Assembly (NCBI RefSeq): GCF_042679305.1
Contig: NZ_JBHTMP010000012.1
Location: 92,418 to 156,417 of the forward strand
Source: Micromonospora_H sonneratiae
GTDB lineage: Bacteria; Actinomycetota; Actinomycetes; Mycobacteriales; Micromonosporaceae
Direction: 5' to 3'
Length of the DNA: 64,000 bases
Numbering within the stretch: the stretch's first letter is position 1; every line of letters begins with the position of its first letter. The translations under genes and the position numbers were made by a program. The notes under the pieces were generated by a model, which worked only from the letters and a program-made list of their open reading frames with translations, was not told the DNA's origin and searched no databases. Shown piece by piece: positions 9,784 to 18,063 of this stretch.

Positions 9784-10935
9784 ATGGAGAAACCAGAGCC
9801 CTTCCGGGTCGACATGGCCCAGGCCGATCTCGACGAACTCGACGACCGACTGGCGGGGACCCGCTGGCCCGACGAACTTCCCGGCGTCGGTTGGTCGTAC
9901 GGGGTCAACCGGGACCACCTCCGGGAACTCGTCCACTACTGGCGTACCGGCTACGACTGGCGTCGACACGAGGCCCGACTCAACTCGTACCCGCAGTTCA
10001 CCACCACCATCGACGGCCAGAACATCCATTTCCTGCACGTACGCTCGCCGGAGCCGGACGCGACCCCGCTGGTCGTCACCCACGGTTGGCCGAGCACGGT
10101 GTACGAGTTCCTCGACGTCATCGGTCCACTGACCGACCCGAGGGCGTACGGTGCGGACCCGGCCGACGCCTTCCATCTGGTCTTGCCCTCGGTGCCCGGG
10201 TTCGCGTTCTCCGGCCCGACCCGGCAGACCGGTTGGGGGGTGAACCGGACCGCGCGGGCCTGGGCCGAGTTGATGCGCTGCCTGGGCTACGAGCGGTACG
10301 GCGCCCAGGGCGGTGACTTCGGCAGCCTCGTCTCACCGGAACTCGGCCGGGTGGCCCCGGACAACGTCATCGGGGTGCACGTCAACGCGTTGGCCAACGC
10401 CTCGGTGCCGACCGCTCCCGGGGATCTGGACGGGCTCGACGAGGCCGAGCGGGAGCGGGCCCAGCAACAGGAGATGTGGTGGTACGCGCATTCCGGTTAC
10501 GCCACGCAGATGTCGACCCGGCCGCAGACCCTGGCGTACGCGCTGAACGACTCACCGGTCGGGCAGCTCGCGTGGAACCTGGAGTGGTATGTGGACTGGG
10601 ACCCGACGCAGACTGGGCAGACCCCGATCGACCGCGACGCCATCCTCACGAGTGTCACGATCCTGTGGCTGACCGGCACCGCTGGTTCGGCGGCACGGAT
10701 CTACCTGGAGGGCGGGGAGGAGGGCTGGGGCGAGCGGCCGGCACCCTCACCGGTGCCCACCGGGGTGGCCAACTTCCTTGGCGACAAAGCGATCCGCGGC
10801 CTGGCTGAGTTGTCCAACAGGATCACCCACTGGTCTGAGTTCTCCCGGGGCGGGCATTTCGCTTCGTTGCAGGCGCCCGAGCTTCTGGTCTCTGATATCC
10901 GGGAGTTCTTCCGAAAGGTGCGATCCGCGGGCTGA
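9784..10935 (+). CDS. Epoxide hydrolase, EHN-type alpha/beta hydrolase
   Basis: Predicted epoxide hydrolase of 383 residues. The N-terminal EHN lid domain covers about 1-110 (PFRVDMAQADLDELDDRLAGTRWPDE). The alpha/beta-hydrolase core has the oxyanion-hole motif HGWPSTVYEF, the nucleophile elbow QGGDFGS with Asp as nucleophile, and a C-terminal His in GGHFASLQAPELL. These are the residues expected of an active microsomal-type epoxide hydrolase. It is cytoplasmic, with no signal peptide. It is divergently paired with the WYL regulator. The substrate is unknown; such pairs are often detoxification functions. Confidence 0.9.
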   Translation: MEKPEPFRVDMAQADLDELDDRLAGTRWPDELPGVGWSYGVNRDHLRELVHYWRTGYDWRRHEARLNSYPQFTTTIDGQNIHFLHVRSPEPDATPLVVTHGWPSTVYEFLDVIGPLTDPRAYGADPADAFHLVLPSVPGFAFSGPTRQTGWGVNRTARAWAELMRCLGYERYGAQGGDFGSLVSPELGRVAPDNVIGVHVNALANASVPTAPGDLDGLDEAERERAQQQEMWWYAHSGYATQMSTRPQTLAYALNDSPVGQLAWNLEWYVDWDPTQTGQTPIDRDAILTSVTILWLTGTAGSAARIYLEGGEEGWGERPAPSPVPTGVANFLGDKAIRGLAELSNRITHWSEFSRGGHFASLQAPELLVSDIREFFRKVRSAG

Positions 10936-11124
10936 TTCGATGCCAGGAATTCTGCGTTACGTTGCCGTGAATCTTGCGCCTCGTCACTGCTAATCGATAG
11001 CGTGTCGGTGAGGTTACCCGGTGAGTTCCCAGGCGCGGGCTTGTCTTCGGGTGATGAGATACGGCGTCGGTCGGGTGACCAGAACCCTCGGGTGCGCGAG
11101 CCACGCGTACGCATTGATGATCGA

Positions 11125-11154
11125 CCCCCACGGTCGTTGCCGCAACCGTGGGGG
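11125..11154. terminator. Terminator-like hairpin between convergent genes
   Basis: CCCCCACGGT and ACCGTGGGGG form a 10-bp stem between the epoxide hydrolase and the convergent ApbE-like gene. There is no long T tract. The rest of 10936-11214 shows no gene. Confidence 0.55.
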
Positions 11155-11214
11155 CCGATCTCGATTCTTCGATTCAGGTAATCGGTGCGTCGTCCGGTCC
11201 GATATGGACCGGGG

Positions 11215-12072
11215 CTACCTGCTGGCGGCGAAGAGCACCCGGTATCCGTCGACGGTGGGGAACCAGTCCAGTCCGGTCGGGCCGGCAGCGAACAGCGCGG
11301 TGGCGTAGCCGTCGGCTACGGCGAGGTCCGGGCCGGTCACGGTGGCGGCGAGGAACTGGTTGGCCGGCTCGCCGGTGTGCGGGTCGACGACGTGGTCACG
11401 TCGCCCGGCGACCCCCGAGGTGCCGACCGCGCCCGACGTCATCTCCAACATCATCGGCGGCCGGTGGCTCTGGGTCGGGTGATGTACGGCGATCCGCCAC
11501 GGGCCGCCGTGCGGCGCGTGTCCGTGTACGACGAGATCCGCTCCGCTGAAGACCGCGTAGTCGTCGATGCCGGCGGCGCGTAGTCGCGCGGCGGCCCGCT
11601 CGACAGCCCACCCGTTGAGCAGGCCGCCCGGGTCGAAGCCACCGGGCACCGCCCAGGCGTCGAACCAACCGTCGGTGGCGGCCCGCATCGCGGCGCACCG
11701 CGCGACGATGTCGGCCAGCGGGGGATAGGAGTCAGCGGTGATCTCGCCCCGGCGCAGCCGGGAGACGAGGCTGCCGGCCCGGGCCGGGCTGTATGTGATG
11801 TCGATCGCCCGCAGTTCGGCGACCGCGTCGCGGATCGCCTCGCCGAGGCCGCGTCGGCCCAGGTCGGCTGGCGCGCTGAGCAGTAGGGAGTACTCGTTGG
11901 TCGAGGTGGGGACGGTGTGCCGGGCCACTATCCGGTCTGCCGGTACGCTGACCGGCCGGTCGTTCTGCCGTGCTGATCTTGCGCCCAGCCGCAGGTCGGG
12001 ACGTTTTCCCCGATATGCGGCTAGCGCTGGCCGGCCCTTCGTGGGGGGCCGGTTCGCCTGGTGGATGAGCAT
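11215..12072 (-). CDS. ApbE-family FAD:protein FMN transferase-like protein
   Basis: Resembles ApbE enzymes, which use FAD to attach FMN covalently to Thr/Ser of target proteins. The ApbE-like part contains ITYSPARAGSLVSRL, PGGFDPGGLLNGWAVERAA, GTSGVAGRRDHVVDPHTGEP and VADGYATALFAAG, which match the usual order of blocks. Two oddities stand out. The G-[LV]-x-K-G block reads GGLLNG, so the usual Lys is Asn. The N-terminal MGT motif is not obvious. The start chosen, ATG 12072, follows AGAGGGCG. The frame stays open to 12216 but that extension looks unlike the family, and the first ~45 residues even from 12072 are atypical. It carries no lipobox. Activity is uncertain. Confidence 0.75.
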   Translation of the reverse strand: MLIHQANRPPTKGRPALAAYRGKRPDLRLGARSARQNDRPVSVPADRIVARHTVPTSTNEYSLLLSAPADLGRRGLGEAIRDAVAELRAIDITYSPARAGSLVSRLRRGEITADSYPPLADIVARCAAMRAATDGWFDAWAVPGGFDPGGLLNGWAVERAAARLRAAGIDDYAVFSGADLVVHGHAPHGGPWRIAVHHPTQSHRPPMMLEMTSGAVGTSGVAGRRDHVVDPHTGEPANQFLAATVTGPDLAVADGYATALFAAGPTGLDWFPTVDGYRVLFAASR

Positions 12073-12278
12073 TTCCACGCCCTCTCTGGCAACCTGTTCC
12101 GTTCGGGAGCGGTGGTGCGTGAGTAGCTCCGGAACGGTCACGTCCACCATAAGACGGCAACATGACTGCCCCATGAATGTCGACTGGCAGAGTCCTGTAC
12201 GCGACACTTCCCACATGTCGGGAGAAACGTACCGAGACCCGGGATAACCCCTTAACGTTCACTAGACAGGCGGAACGA

Positions 12279-13331
12279 ATGGAGTGGGTGAACGTGTCGG
12301 TGGCGCGGATCGCGGTGGTGGCCGGCGACGGCATCGGATCTGAGGTGGTCGCGCAGGCCCGCAAGGTCCTTGACGCGGTGCTGCCCGGAGTCGAGGCCAC
12401 CGAATACGATCTTGGTGCAGCCCGTTACCACCGTACCGGTGAGGTGTTGCCGGACTCGGTGCTGGCCGAACTGGCCGGGCACGACGCCATCCTGCTCGGC
12501 GCGGTGGGCGACCCCACCGTCCCGCCGGGCGTGTTGGAGCGTGGCCTGCTGCTGCGCCTCCGGTTCGCCTTCGACCAGTACGTCAACCTGCGCCCCTCCC
12601 GGCTCTGGCCCGGTACCGCCGGCCCGCTGGGCGAGGTCAAGCCCGGCGAGATCGACCTGGTGGTCGTCCGGGAGGGCACCGAGGGCCTGTACGCCGGCGC
12701 CGGCGGATCGCTGCACCGGGACACCCCCGCCGAGGTGGCCACCGAGGAGAGCCTCAACACCCGGCACGGTGTCGAGCGGGTCATCCGGGACGCCTTCGCC
12801 CGCGCCCGGCGGCGTGAGCGGCGCAAGGTGACCCTGGTCCACAAGACCAACGTGCTGACCCACGCCGGGTCGCTGTGGGCGCGGACCTTCGCGGCCGTCG
12901 CCGCCGAGCACCCCGACGTCGAGACCGAGTACCAGCACGTCGACGCGGCGGCGATGTTCCTCGTCACCCAGCCGCAGCGCTACGACGTCGTGGTCACCGA
13001 CAACCTCTTCGGTGACATCCTCACCGACATCGCCGCTGCCGTGACCGGCGGCATCGGCCTGGCGGCCAGCGGCTGCATCAACCCCGAGCGGGCCTACCCG
13101 TCGATGTTCGAGCCGGTGCACGGCTCGGCCCCGGACATCGCCGGCAAGGGTCTGGCCGACCCGGTCGCCGCAGTGCTGTCCGTATCCCTGTTGCTCGACC
13201 ACCTCGGTCACCCCGAGGCCGCCGAGCGGGTAACCGCGGCGGTCGCCGCCGAGCTCGCGTCCCGTACCTCGGGCGCGGCGGGCAGCACCGCCGAGATCGG
13301 TGACCGGTTGGCCGCGCACGCGGCATCCTGA
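12279..13331 (+). CDS. leuB: 3-isopropylmalate dehydrogenase
   Basis: NAD-dependent oxidative decarboxylation of 3-isopropylmalate in leucine synthesis; in this pathway it also acts on methylmalate from CimA. It has 350 residues. The N-terminus has VARIAVVAGDGIGSEV, the substrate Arg cluster is in LLLRLRFAFDQYVNLRP, and the metal-binding Asp residues are in VVTDNLFGDILTDIAA. The start ATG 12279 follows AGGCGGA. GTG 12294 is a plausible alternative that begins at SVARIAVV. The longer frame from 12177 is unlikely. ilvE follows after a 571-bp gap. Confidence 0.95.
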   Translation: MEWVNVSVARIAVVAGDGIGSEVVAQARKVLDAVLPGVEATEYDLGAARYHRTGEVLPDSVLAELAGHDAILLGAVGDPTVPPGVLERGLLLRLRFAFDQYVNLRPSRLWPGTAGPLGEVKPGEIDLVVVREGTEGLYAGAGGSLHRDTPAEVATEESLNTRHGVERVIRDAFARARRRERRKVTLVHKTNVLTHAGSLWARTFAAVAAEHPDVETEYQHVDAAAMFLVTQPQRYDVVVTDNLFGDILTDIAAAVTGGIGLAASGCINPERAYPSMFEPVHGSAPDIAGKGLADPVAAVLSVSLLLDHLGHPEAAERVTAAVAAELASRTSGAAGSTAEIGDRLAAHAAS

Positions 13332-13902
13332 CCGGTCGTCCCCACTGCGGCCCGGTCCCGCCGCCCGGGCGACACCTTCAGTGCCGCCCCTGGTCGGTGC
13401 GGGCCGCAGTCCCTGGCCCGGCCGGTCCGACCCGGACGCACGTAGCGCCCTGACCGGTCGGTCCGGTTCCAGCGACGGTGACCGACCCGCGTACGTCCCG
13501 GTGGCGGCAACGGCGGTGACCGACCCGCGTACGTCTCCGCGACAGCCCGGTACCGGCTTACGGGCGACCAGGCTGTCGCCGTCACGGTGGCCCGTCTTCG
13601 CCCACCCGGCGAACTGACCGCCGTTCCCCCGGCTGCCCGACCACCTCGCCCACCCGGCGCGCACCGTCCCGGTCCGGCTGCCTCCCGTCGACCGTCCGAT
13701 CCGGCCGATGGCATGATCACTCACCGGCGCGGTTCGCCGGTCGAGCCGAACGACGTGACCGCGTTGGCCCCGGCCGACCGGATGGCCCCTGGCCCGTCCG
13801 GCCAACCGGAGGTTCCCGCTGAACGACCGTTCGGGGTAAGTTTCAGGCACCAGTTTCCTGGCATGCCCGTTTGTGCATGTCGCTTGCATGGAGGTCAACG
13901 CT
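13332..13902. other. 571-bp intergenic region between leuB and ilvE
   Basis: No convincing gene. Short frames exist but look like GC-driven noise. It contains a 22-bp direct repeat beginning CGGTGACCGACC, with copies at 13476-13497 and 13514-13535, spaced 38 bp apart. There is no clear terminator or leader peptide. A GGAGGT ribosome binding site at 13890-13895 serves ilvE. Confidence 0.55.
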
Positions 13903-15000
13903 ATGAGCGGTGGTGACAAGCTCGACTTCGAGATTCGCCCGAATCCTCAGCCGGTAGCCGCCGCCGAGCGCGCCGCGCTGATGGCCAACCCCGGATTCGG
14001 ACGGATCTTCACCGACCACATGGTCACCATTCGGTACGCCGATGGCAAGGGCTGGTACGACGCCCGGGTGGAGGCACGTGCCCCGATTCCGATGGACCCG
14101 GCCAGTGCCGTACTGCACTACGCGCAGGAGATCTTCGAGGGGCTGAAGGCGTACCGGGCCGCCGATGGTGGGGTGACCCTGTTCCGGCCCGACGCCAACG
14201 CCGCCCGCTTCGTCGAGTCGGCCAAACGGATGGCGATGGCCCCGCTGCCGCCGCAGGCCTTCCTCGACTCGCTGCACCACCTCATCGAGATCGATCGGGA
14301 GTGGATTCCCGACACCGACGGTGGCAGCCTCTACCTGCGCCCGTTCATGTACGCCAGCGAAGTGTTCCTCGGTGTCCGCCCAGCCAACGAATACCTCTAC
14401 GTCCTCATCGCCTCGCCGGTCGAGTCCTACTTCACCGGTGGGGTCAAGCCGCTGACGGTCTGGGTCTCGCCCGACTACACCCGGGCCGCGCCCGGTGGCA
14501 CCGGCGCGGCCAAGTGCGGTGGCAACTACGCCACCTCGTTGATCGCGAAGGCGGATGCGGTCGCCCAGGGGTGCGACGACGTCGTCTTCCTCGACGCGGT
14601 GCAGCGCCGCCACGTCGAGGAGATGAGCGGCATGAACATCTTCTTCCGCTACGACGACGACACCCTGGTCACCCCGCCGCTCACCGGTACGATCCTGCCC
14701 GGCATCACCCGGGAGTCGGTGATGATGCTGGCCCGCGAGCGCGGTCTCACCGTGGCCGAACGTCCGGTGAGCTTCGACGACTGGCGGGCCGACGCCGCCA
14801 GCGGTCGGCTGCGTGAGGTCTTCGCCTGCGGGACGGCAGCGGTGATCACCCCGATCGGGCAGGTCCGCTACCCCGACGGTGAGTTCACCATCGCCGACGG
14901 CCAGCCGGGCGAGGTCACCACCCGGATCCGGCAGACCCTGGTCGACATCCAACGGGGGCGGACCGCCGACCCGCACGGCTGGGTCCACCGGATCCTCTGA
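13903..15000 (+). CDS. ilvE: Branched-chain amino acid aminotransferase
   Basis: PLP-dependent class IV aminotransferase (365 residues). It transfers the amino group between glutamate and the 2-oxo acids of Val, Leu and Ile. The family blocks YAQEIFEGLKAYR, YLRPFMYASE, the PLP lysine in GTGAAKCGGNYA, and VQRRHVEEMSGMN are present, with length typical of actinobacterial IlvE. ATG 13903 is chosen because GGAGGT lies 7 bp upstream; the longer frame from 13873 is less likely. It is downstream of leuB on the same strand but too far away to assume one operon. Confidence 0.96.
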   Translation: MSGGDKLDFEIRPNPQPVAAAERAALMANPGFGRIFTDHMVTIRYADGKGWYDARVEARAPIPMDPASAVLHYAQEIFEGLKAYRAADGGVTLFRPDANAARFVESAKRMAMAPLPPQAFLDSLHHLIEIDREWIPDTDGGSLYLRPFMYASEVFLGVRPANEYLYVLIASPVESYFTGGVKPLTVWVSPDYTRAAPGGTGAAKCGGNYATSLIAKADAVAQGCDDVVFLDAVQRRHVEEMSGMNIFFRYDDDTLVTPPLTGTILPGITRESVMMLARERGLTVAERPVSFDDWRADAASGRLREVFACGTAAVITPIGQVRYPDGEFTIADGQPGEVTTRIRQTLVDIQRGRTADPHGWVHRIL

Positions 15001-15096
15001 CCCCACCGCCGGGTTCGCTGACGGCCGGATGGGTTGCGGTACCCCGGGTCGGGACGGCGGCTGCTGCCCCGACCCCGGTGTACGGCGAAGTGACGA

Positions 15097-15831
15097 CTAG
15101 CTGCTCAGCAGGTGGGCCCGCAGCGCGGTGACCTGTGCCGGTTCGAGGCCGGCGCCCAGCAGGTAGCGCTCCACCGAACCGTGCCGCTGCCGTAGCTCGC
15201 TGAGGAACAGCAGCATCGCCTCCGCCGGCGAGGCGTGGTAGGCCTTCGGGGCCGCCGCGTGCTCGGGGAGGTGCTCACGGAGGTAGGCGTTGAACCGCTC
15301 GGCTGCCGCGCTGCTCAGCGCGTAGTCCGTGGCGATGTCGGCGTCACTGACCCCCAGCAGCGACAGGGTCAGGGCACACACCACACCCGTACGGTCCTTG
15401 CCCGCGACGCAGTGCACCACCACCGGGGCGGAGTCGTGGTCGGCGATCACCCCGAGCGCCTGGGCGAGGCCGGCCGCTCCGCTCTCGGCCAGGTCCCGGT
15501 ACCGGTCGGCCAGGTAGCGGGCCACGCCGAGCCGTTCCTCGTACGGGATCTCGTCCCACTGCTGGTGTTTCGGATGGATGTGCTGGTAGGCCAGTCCGCC
15601 GCAGTCGGGGATCCGGCCGTCCCGGGCCACCTCGGTCGGCCGGCGCAGGTCGATCACCGTACGGACAGCCAGCGCCGTGAACGCCGTCTGATCCGCACCG
15701 GCCAGCCGGTGAGGTGAGTCCGACCGGTAGAGGCGCTGCCAGCGCACACTCCGGCCGTCGAGGCCGGCGTATCCGCCGACATCGCGGAAGTTGAAGAGGG
15801 TGGAGAAGTTCGTCACACGGTTGACCGGCAT
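15097..15831 (-). CDS. Tyrosine-protein phosphatase
   Basis: Cysteine-dependent phosphatase of about 244 residues. The P-loop VVHCVAGKDRTG matches the HCxxGxxR catalytic motif. The N-terminal NFRDVGGYAGLDG block is diagnostic of bacterial PtpB/LipA-like tyrosine phosphatases that also act on phosphoinositides. There is no signal peptide or membrane segment. The start at ATG 15831 follows GGTGGA; a longer frame to 15918 exists. It converges on ilvE and has no obvious operon partner. Confidence 0.9.
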   Translation of the reverse strand: MPVNRVTNFSTLFNFRDVGGYAGLDGRSVRWQRLYRSDSPHRLAGADQTAFTALAVRTVIDLRRPTEVARDGRIPDCGGLAYQHIHPKHQQWDEIPYEERLGVARYLADRYRDLAESGAAGLAQALGVIADHDSAPVVVHCVAGKDRTGVVCALTLSLLGVSDADIATDYALSSAAAERFNAYLREHLPEHAAAPKAYHASPAEAMLLFLSELRQRHGSVERYLLGAGLEPAQVTALRAHLLSS

Positions 15832-15969
15832 CAAGTCCACCAGGCCACGGTAACCGCTGCGCCATGGTTGTCGACAGCTCGTCACCGAGACGGCGATGGC
15901 CGGCGGGGCGTACCCCACCGGCCATCGAAGATGCCCTGCGTCGACACTCCCGGTCGACGCTCGACCCGT

Positions 15970-16425
15970 CTACACCATGCGGTCCGGCGGGAGCATCGTG
16001 CCGTACGTGCCGCCGTACGTGCTGTCGTACGTACTGCCGTAGTAGCCACCGAGCCGGTCCCGGTACGCCGGGTCGGCGTGGCTGATCTCGTCGTACTCCG
16101 GAGCGGCCTTGATCTGGTCCTTGCTCCGGTCGAGATAGACCTTCTCGTCATCGTGGTCGACGCGGTTGACCACGCCGGCCGGCAGCATGACCTTCTTACC
16201 GAAGATCCACGGGCCGGTGTCGACCACCAGGTAGCTGCCGTCCACGTCGTGGCTGGCACTGTCGATTTTGCCGATGCCGCCATCGGTCGCGACCGCCTTG
16301 TAGCCGGTCAGGTCGCCACCGGTCACTCCGGCGTCGTCCCGGTAGCTCCACGGCTGGAACGACCCACCGGGGGTAGCCGGGGCCGGCGTCTGCGGCTGGG
16401 ACATCTGAGGATCAAGCCTGTCCAT
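15970..16425 (-). CDS. PRC-barrel domain protein with Tyr/Gly-rich tail
   Basis: A 151-residue soluble protein. Residues ~40-110 resemble a PRC barrel (TGYKAVATDGGIGKIDSA, then WIFGKKVMLPAG). The C-terminus is a short Tyr/Gly/Ser/Thr repeat, GGYYGSTYDSTYGGTYG, at DNA level a repeated GTACG-type unit around 16000-16045. PRC-barrel proteins of this type are often stress-related in actinobacteria, but no function is assigned here. It lies upstream of nothing obvious and is separate from ahpCD. Confidence 0.8.
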   Translation of the reverse strand: MDRLDPQMSQPQTPAPATPGGSFQPWSYRDDAGVTGGDLTGYKAVATDGGIGKIDSASHDVDGSYLVVDTGPWIFGKKVMLPAGVVNRVDHDDEKVYLDRSKDQIKAAPEYDEISHADPAYRDRLGGYYGSTYDSTYGGTYGTMLPPDRMV

Positions 16426-16530
16426 TCGAGTCTCATCTCCTCCGCTCGACGTCTGGGCTGTCCCGAATAGACCTACCCAGGCTCGTCGAGCCCCACACCC
16501 GCCGCCGCCGGCCCCCTGCCGCCGCCCTGG

Positions 16531-17061
16531 TCAGGCCAGTGCGGCCTCCGCGTCGAGGGTCACCGCCGCCGCGTGTACGACAGCGGCGATCCGCAGTGCC
16601 TCGTGCACCTGCTCCCGGGTGAACCCGGTACCGCGCAGGGTCTTCTCGTGCGACTCCAGGCACACCCCGCAGCCGGTGATCGCCGAGACCGCCAGGCACC
16701 ACAGTTCGAAGTCGCCCTTGTCGACGCCGGGCTTGCCGATGATCTGCATCCGCAGCCGGGCCGGCATCGAGGCGTAGTCCTCGTCGCCGATGAGGTGCTT
16801 GGCCCGGTAGTAGATGTTGTTCATCGCCATGATCGCCGCAGCACCCTTGGCTGCCTCGATCGCCTCGGGCTTGAGGTGACCGGCTGCCTCAGCGGCGATC
16901 TCCCGCAGCACGACCGGGTTCCGGGCGGCCACGGCGCAGGCCAGGGCGGTACCCCAGGCCTGCTCGACGCCGAGCGTCGAGGTGCCGACGGTCGAACCGA
17001 GGTTCAGCTTGATGTCCTTGGCGTACTCGGGCAGAGCCGCCTTGATCGCATCGAGACCCAT
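16531..17061 (-). CDS. ahpD: Alkyl hydroperoxide reductase AhpD
   Basis: AhpD of 176 residues. It has weak peroxidase activity and, in actinobacteria, passes electrons from the lipoamide system to AhpC. The CxxC active site is in GCGVCLESHEKTL, near residue 130, with the associated Glu and His residues of the AhpD proton relay. The start is ATG 17061, only 3 bp after the ahpC stop, so the two genes are almost certainly cotranscribed. Confidence 0.95.
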   Translation of the reverse strand: MGLDAIKAALPEYAKDIKLNLGSTVGTSTLGVEQAWGTALACAVAARNPVVLREIAAEAAGHLKPEAIEAAKGAAAIMAMNNIYYRAKHLIGDEDYASMPARLRMQIIGKPGVDKGDFELWCLAVSAITGCGVCLESHEKTLRGTGFTREQVHEALRIAAVVHAAAVTLDAEAALA

Positions 17062-17064
17062 GGC

Positions 17065-17619
17065 TCAGGCTCCGGCAAGCAGCTTCTTGGCGTCGAGGGT
17101 CTCGCCGCCCTTGTTCCAGTTGCACGGGCACAGTTCGTCGGTCTGCAGGGCGTCGAGCACCCGCAGCACCTCGGAGACGTTCCGGCCGACCGAGCCGGCG
17201 GTGACCATGGCGAACTGGATCTCGTTGTCCGGGTCGATGATGAAGGTCGCCCGCTGCGCCACGCCGTCCTCGCCGAGCACGCCGGCGGCGGCGGTCAGCT
17301 CGCGCTTGATGTCGCTCAGCATCGGGAACGGCAGGTCACGCAGGTCCGGGTGGTCCTTGCGCCACGCGTAGTGGACGAACTCCGAGTCGACGGAGACGCC
17401 GAGAACCTGGGCGTCCCGGTCGGCGAACTCGCCGTTGAGCCGGCCGAACTCGGCGATCTCGGTCGGGCAGATGAAGGTGAAGTCCTTCGGCCAGAAGAAG
17501 ACGACCCGCCACTTGCCCTGGTGGCTCTTGTTGTTGATCGTGGCGAACGCGTTGTCGGCGTCGAGAGAGACGCACGCGGTGAGTTCGTACTCGGGGAAGT
17601 GGTCACCGACAGTGAGCAC
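17065..17619 (-). CDS. ahpC: Peroxiredoxin AhpC
   Basis: 2-Cys peroxiredoxin (184 residues) reducing organic and hydrogen peroxides. The peroxidatic Cys is in FTFICPTEIAEF. A resolving Cys near the C-terminus is in LCPCNW, the two-Cys arrangement seen in the mycobacterial-type enzyme. GTG 17619 is preceded by AAGGAGGA. It is the first gene of ahpC-ahpD. No ahpF and no oxyR lie nearby, consistent with AhpD acting as the reductant. A palindrome upstream may be a regulatory site. Confidence 0.96.
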   Translation of the reverse strand: MLTVGDHFPEYELTACVSLDADNAFATINNKSHQGKWRVVFFWPKDFTFICPTEIAEFGRLNGEFADRDAQVLGVSVDSEFVHYAWRKDHPDLRDLPFPMLSDIKRELTAAAGVLGEDGVAQRATFIIDPDNEIQFAMVTAGSVGRNVSEVLRVLDALQTDELCPCNWNKGGETLDAKKLLAGA

Positions 17620-17652
17620 GGGTCCTCCTTGTGGGCGGCACGAGGCCGGTAA

Positions 17653-17667
17653 CTGGATTCATTCCAG
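17653..17667. promoter_or_regulatory. Palindrome upstream of ahpC
   Basis: CTGGA-TTCAT-TCCAG is an inverted repeat 34 bp before the ahpC start. It is a candidate operator or promoter-associated site for peroxide control. It does not match a Fur/PerR box that I recognise. Confidence 0.3.
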
Positions 17668-17694
17668 ATGATGGCGCAGGCGGGTTTCGCCTAG

Positions 17695-17724
17695 TTGACA
17701 GCCCTGGTGAAGTGTGAAGCTGAT
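17695..17724 (+). promoter_or_regulatory. Possible promoter of the cimA leader
   Basis: A consensus TTGACA at 17695-17700 is followed after 18 bp by a weak GCTGAT hexamer. It would transcribe the Ile leader and cimA. The -10 match is poor. Confidence 0.35.
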
Positions 17725-17843
17725 CACCGACGGCGCGTTGTGCCGGGCGGGGGTGCCCGGATGCGGTAGCGGACGCTGCGTCACCATCCCGCGATGTGGA
17801 TTATCGCTGCCGACCGCCGGTCAGGAGTGGCAGAGTACGAAAC

Positions 17844-17876
17844 GTGGCACCCCGAGTGATCATTATTTGCAGTTAG
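17844..17876 (+). CDS. Isoleucine-rich leader peptide of cimA
   Basis: A GTG-initiated frame of ten codons encoding MAPRVIIICS, ending at TAG 17874-17876. An inner GTG at 17856 would give MIIICS. Three consecutive Ile codons (ATC ATT ATT) occur in a GC-rich genome where ATT is disfavoured. The frame runs directly into a hairpin and an intrinsic terminator about 125 bp before citramalate synthase, an isoleucine-pathway enzyme. This is the layout of a classical transcription attenuator. No good ribosome binding site is visible (AGGAG is 16 bp upstream), so translation initiation is the weak point. Confidence 0.72.
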   Translation: MAPRVIIICS

Positions 17877-17940
17877 CGCGCCGGCATTCCGTCAAGCCGA
17901 GCGCGCAGACCTCCCGCATCCGCGGGGGGTCTTTTTGTTG
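17876..17940 (+). terminator. Attenuator hairpin and intrinsic terminator before cimA
   Basis: The first hairpin, 17876-17906, pairs GCGCGCCGGC with GCCG-A-GCGCGC (one bulged A), and its base overlaps the leader stop codon. The second, 17908-17931, pairs GACCTCCCGC with GCGGGGGGTC (one G-U pair) and is followed by TTTTTGTTGTT, a strong intrinsic terminator. A stalled ribosome on the Ile codons would cover the first arm and could shift pairing. The antiterminator pairing itself is only weakly visible (CGCG with CGCG). Confidence 0.82.
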
Positions 17941-17957
17941 TTCCGACCTCCCTGCCC

Positions 17958-18055
17958 GTTGCCCCCACGAAGCCCCGTCCGTTGCTCCGCAAAGCTGCCC
18001 GTTGCTCCGCAAGGCCCGTTCGTTGCTCCGCATAGCTGCCTGTTGCTCCCGGGAA
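17958..18055 (+). repeat. Degenerate ~21-bp tandem repeat in the cimA 5' leader
   Basis: Five copies of a unit beginning GTTGCTCCGCA start at 17958, 17981, 18001, 18022 and 18042 (spacing 23, 20, 21, 20). The outer copies are degenerate. The array sits between the terminator and the cimA ribosome binding site. Confidence 0.75.
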
Positions 18056-18063
18056 GGACTCCG

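Noticed and set aside
12252..13919. 555-codon frame antisense to leuB
   Set aside because: Opposes leuB, and the translation is Gly/Arg/His-rich without motifs.
17794..17859. 21-codon frame MWIIAADRRSGVAEY... as the cimA leader
   Set aside because: It has two Ile codons but ends well before the hairpin in a different frame; the later MAPRVIIICS frame fits better. It could be a minor upstream frame.
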